Source of the DNA: Bostrychus sinensis
Taxonomy: Eukaryota; Chordata; Actinopteri; Gobiiformes; Eleotridae
Assembly: GCA_020698575.1 (NCBI GenBank)
Contig: CM036242.1
Location: 15,233,124-15,297,123 of the forward strand
DNA length: 64,000 nt
Reading direction: 5' to 3'
The translations under genes were made by a program, and so were the position numbers. Under the pieces are notes generated by a model. That model did no database searches and was not told the origin of the DNA. It saw only the letters and a program-made list of their open reading frames with translations. Numbering within the stretch: the first letter of the stretch is position 1; each line of letters opens with the position of its first letter. Below, in pieces: positions 61,461 through 64,000 of this stretch.

Positions 61461-62869
61461 CACTTATTCAGAGTATGGGCGCGATTGGAAATGGTGTACA
61501 AACAACACAAGAGTACAAACTGCTCAATGCACACTTAATAAAAGATAGAGGACAAACTGTCAGTGTGGGTGGTACAGTGGATGCTGTTTCAAAGGCACAG
61601 AAAGTAGCGTCATGAAAAAGGGTATAGGCAGATTTATTAGCTGTTTCTATCAGGAAGTCAGGGTGTGATGCACCATCAATCATAGTGTCACACAGCTGAG
61701 GCTCAGGAAAACATCATATGTTGCATTTGAAATAGTGTTGACTTCAGAGTATGAGAAGATGGAAGTTGACACACAAAACTTCCATGAACTAGTCACGCTA
61801 TATTACAACCCACAATGCAAGATCTACAAATGGTTTAGTGTTTTCTTTATCAGTTGGTCATTTCCTCTTCACTGTAATGCATCATAAAGGTAGGTAGGTA
61901 GGTAGGTAGGTAAAAGGTGTATTTATTCTGGCTAACTTTTGGTCAACATTGCAACATTGGAGAAAGCCAGAGGTGTGTGACCTTTTTCAAAGAAAAACAG
62001 ATTGGGAAAGTCCCACCTGTGTTAAAAAAAAAACAAAGAACAAACCTAAGGAAATGTTTTAGCTCAGGTTCAGTTCAGTGTTTACACCAACAGCCAGAAG
62101 TAAAGCTTTTCCCAAAGGTTCAATAAAGTAGAGGTATATTTTTCTTTTTATCAGTGACAATGTACAGTATAATGTAGCCCTTTATGACAAATTCAGGCTG
62201 AAATTTATTTCAGACAGACAACATAAAAAGGTTATATTGGTTCAAGAAAAGTAGAGGAGATGCAAAAATGTACAGACAAAATGTACAAATGTACAAAGTA
62301 TTAGTATTGATATTGCAATACTGACCTGGTACCAGATTGGTATCAGATCGGTAAAATATTTTGCAGTATTATCCACCCCTACTATTCACCCAGTCTCCTC
62401 ATTTCAGATGCTAAAAACAAACAGAAAATTTGTTGGGTGAGTCCTTCATAGTTTGGATACTAGAAGGCCACATGAATTTTCATCTTACATAAACTTACAT
62501 AGTACAAAATTTACATCTTTTCAGCCAAATATCACAACAACAGAGGTTCCCTCAGACTGTACAAGATCAGGGTAAGGAAACACTCAAAAACTCGTGGGAA
62601 AAAGAAGAGATAAGGTCCCAAATTGTGAGTACCATCTAATAATATCCCATAGCTTACCAGTTAAATATTATTTATACAGCATAATGTAAAATATAAGAAA
62701 TCATTGTTTTAATTATCCTGACTACTGCCCCATCTTATCACTTGGCTTTCAAGAAAGATTCATTAGAGCAGTGTTTAGAGCCTCTTCTTCCAATAACATT
62801 GCATGGGTTAAGACAGGTCAAATTTAGTGTGTAAACAAAGAATCCTCAAGAGCTCCCTCACTATCATCA
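61461..62869. other. Unannotated sequence with (TAGG)n and a possible hAT-type end
   Basis: (TAGG)n lies at about 61889-61912. The stretch 62290-62385 ends 'gcagtattatccacccct' and is rich in 'ggtacc/ggtatc' motifs. It resembles a hAT-type right end, but no left end was found. Confidence 0.35.
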
Positions 62870-63340
62870 ACAGCCCAGAGACCAAACGTTAGTATACTAG
62901 GCTCCCCCCCTCTACACTGTGAACTGCAGCATCTGTCTTTGTCCTCACTTTAACACTGGCCTTAACCTTGTGTGAAGACAAATTCAAGTGTCCTCCCATT
63001 TCAATCAATTGGCTCCCTTTACAGAGGAATCTAAATCAGCTTTTAACGGGCTTCCAAATAGCACCCACTGATATCAGATACAGTCTGTCGGCACAACCAG
63101 CTGTGAAACCTAAGATGTTAAGATCTCCACTGAAAATGTGTGAACTCATCAGTCTGTGAATAGGTTTCTTCCTCTCCTTTTGAATGCAGGCAGCTCCCGA
63201 TCGATCATCCATTATTCTTGAATTTCATTATGTGGGAAGAACAGTATCAGTAAACACGTTAATACAAAGTTTACGGTACAAGTGCCAAGGCTACTACAAG
63301 TGGCACCTCTTCAGCTCTTTTGTTGCTCATGCTTTGTGTT
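62870..63340. promoter_or_regulatory. Candidate non-coding regulatory block (weak)
   Basis: Repeat-free and balanced, with 'atttcaatcaattggctccc' near 62998. Two frames of 63 and 84 codons cross it without recognisable domains. Confidence 0.2.
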
Positions 63341-63645
63341 CATTAGATCATTTATTATATTCTGCGAGAGAAAAGAGGGTAGTTGTATCTTTCTCAATAA
63401 AGCAACATTATCAGCGCAGTCAAAATAAAAGCAGGTAAAAGCAGTAATTCAAATGTCGGTAAAGGGTTTGAGAAGAACAACATAAACTATAAAGGGTCAC
63501 TGTACCAACTGTGAGCAGCATTAACAGCACACTGACTGATCTAACCAAAAGGAATACTACTTCATAAACTACTGGACTGCAACTATTCATTTGTTACCAC
63601 AGTACAATCAGCGGTCTCAGATAAAATAAGAATGTCCAGATTTCT
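63341..63645. other. Unannotated sequence
   Basis: Nothing recognised. Confidence 0.5.
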
Positions 63646-63790
63646 GAGTGGATCATGTCCTCTCTGGGTTACCGTGGGTTCTCTTTGGGTACTCCAGCTT
63701 CTTCTGAAAGCAACCGCATGGGAACTCTGTCACATAAATACCTCGGCAGTGTGTGATGTAGTGTAAGCCCAACATCCAGCAGCTACAACA
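63646..63790 (+). mobile_element. Short retroposon fragment, family A (central part)
   Basis: 'gttaccgtgggttctctttg' followed by 'ggtactccagcttcttct' matches the central family A blocks. The remainder is diverged. Confidence 0.45.
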
Positions 63791-64000
63791 AACCAAAACA
63801 AACCAGTAGCATGGAGAATGAAGAGAGCCAGATCACACTTTTTTATTGTGGAAATAATAATAACAGTGTGGGAAATTCAACATTTAATGATCATAATATA
63901 ATCAGAGAGAGCGAGACGATGAAGGATCCAGTGGCAGTTGAACCACACTTTGTGACTGTAAAAAGAAAAGCGGAGCTCTGTGGACAAAAGATACAATGGA
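63791..64000. other. Unannotated sequence to the window end
   Basis: Nothing recognised. Confidence 0.5.

Overview
The window looks like non-coding nuclear DNA from a ray-finned (teleost) fish. It is AT-rich and shows no operon-like gene layout. Long dinucleotide, trinucleotide and tetranucleotide tracts are common. It is packed with decayed transposons of kinds typical of fish: Tc1-like and DD36E-type elements with TA target duplications, short hAT-type elements with 8-bp duplications, a Harbinger-like MITE, L2/CR1-type and RTE-type LINE fragments, and many short retroposon copies. The species cannot be told from the sequence.

No intact protein-coding gene, rRNA, tRNA or CRISPR array could be supported. 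Most open frames are chance ORFs or translated microsatellites. The only clearly gene-like stretch outside transposons is a broken coiled-coil coding array at about 44190-45925, built of tandem ~394-bp units and disrupted by frameshifts and stops. An isolated acidic open frame ends at 43606, just upstream of it.

Layout. 1-4889: unannotated sequence with a G-quadruplex motif, a tRNA-headed SINE and a compound microsatellite. 4890-6033: degenerate Tc1-like element. 6765-8700: cluster of short retroposon fragments. 9979-13050: a 663-bp MITE followed by a minus-strand L2/CR1-type LINE. 14555-15000: first copy of an unclassified repeat, second copy at 39285-39560. 16731-18135: a DD36E-type transposon sitting in a (TA)n tract and carrying a later in-frame retroposon insertion. 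19670-21150: a LINE fragment nested inside a short retroposon. 22725-24240: 20-bp and ~22-bp tandem repeats, a LINE 3' end and a 60-bp-arm hairpin. 25048-25378, 37596-38371 and 49974-50381: three hAT-type elements. 40945-41468 and 48474-48915: two Tc1 relics that keep opposite ends of a transposase. 52735-53400: an old inverted repeat pair. 59585-59760: an RTE reverse-transcriptase fragment.

Between the repeats lie several blocks of balanced-composition, repeat-free sequence rich in homeodomain-type cores (19060-19400, 24640-24960, 26590-26930, 32610-32930, 36590-36990, 38640-38910, 56750-57060, 60540-61460). These resemble the conserved regulatory elements of vertebrate gene deserts, but conservation cannot be measured here, so they are offered as candidates only. 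I found no new multi-gene system. The most unusual items are the coiled-coil pseudogene array, the nested DD36E element, the near-perfect hairpin and the unclassified two-copy repeat.
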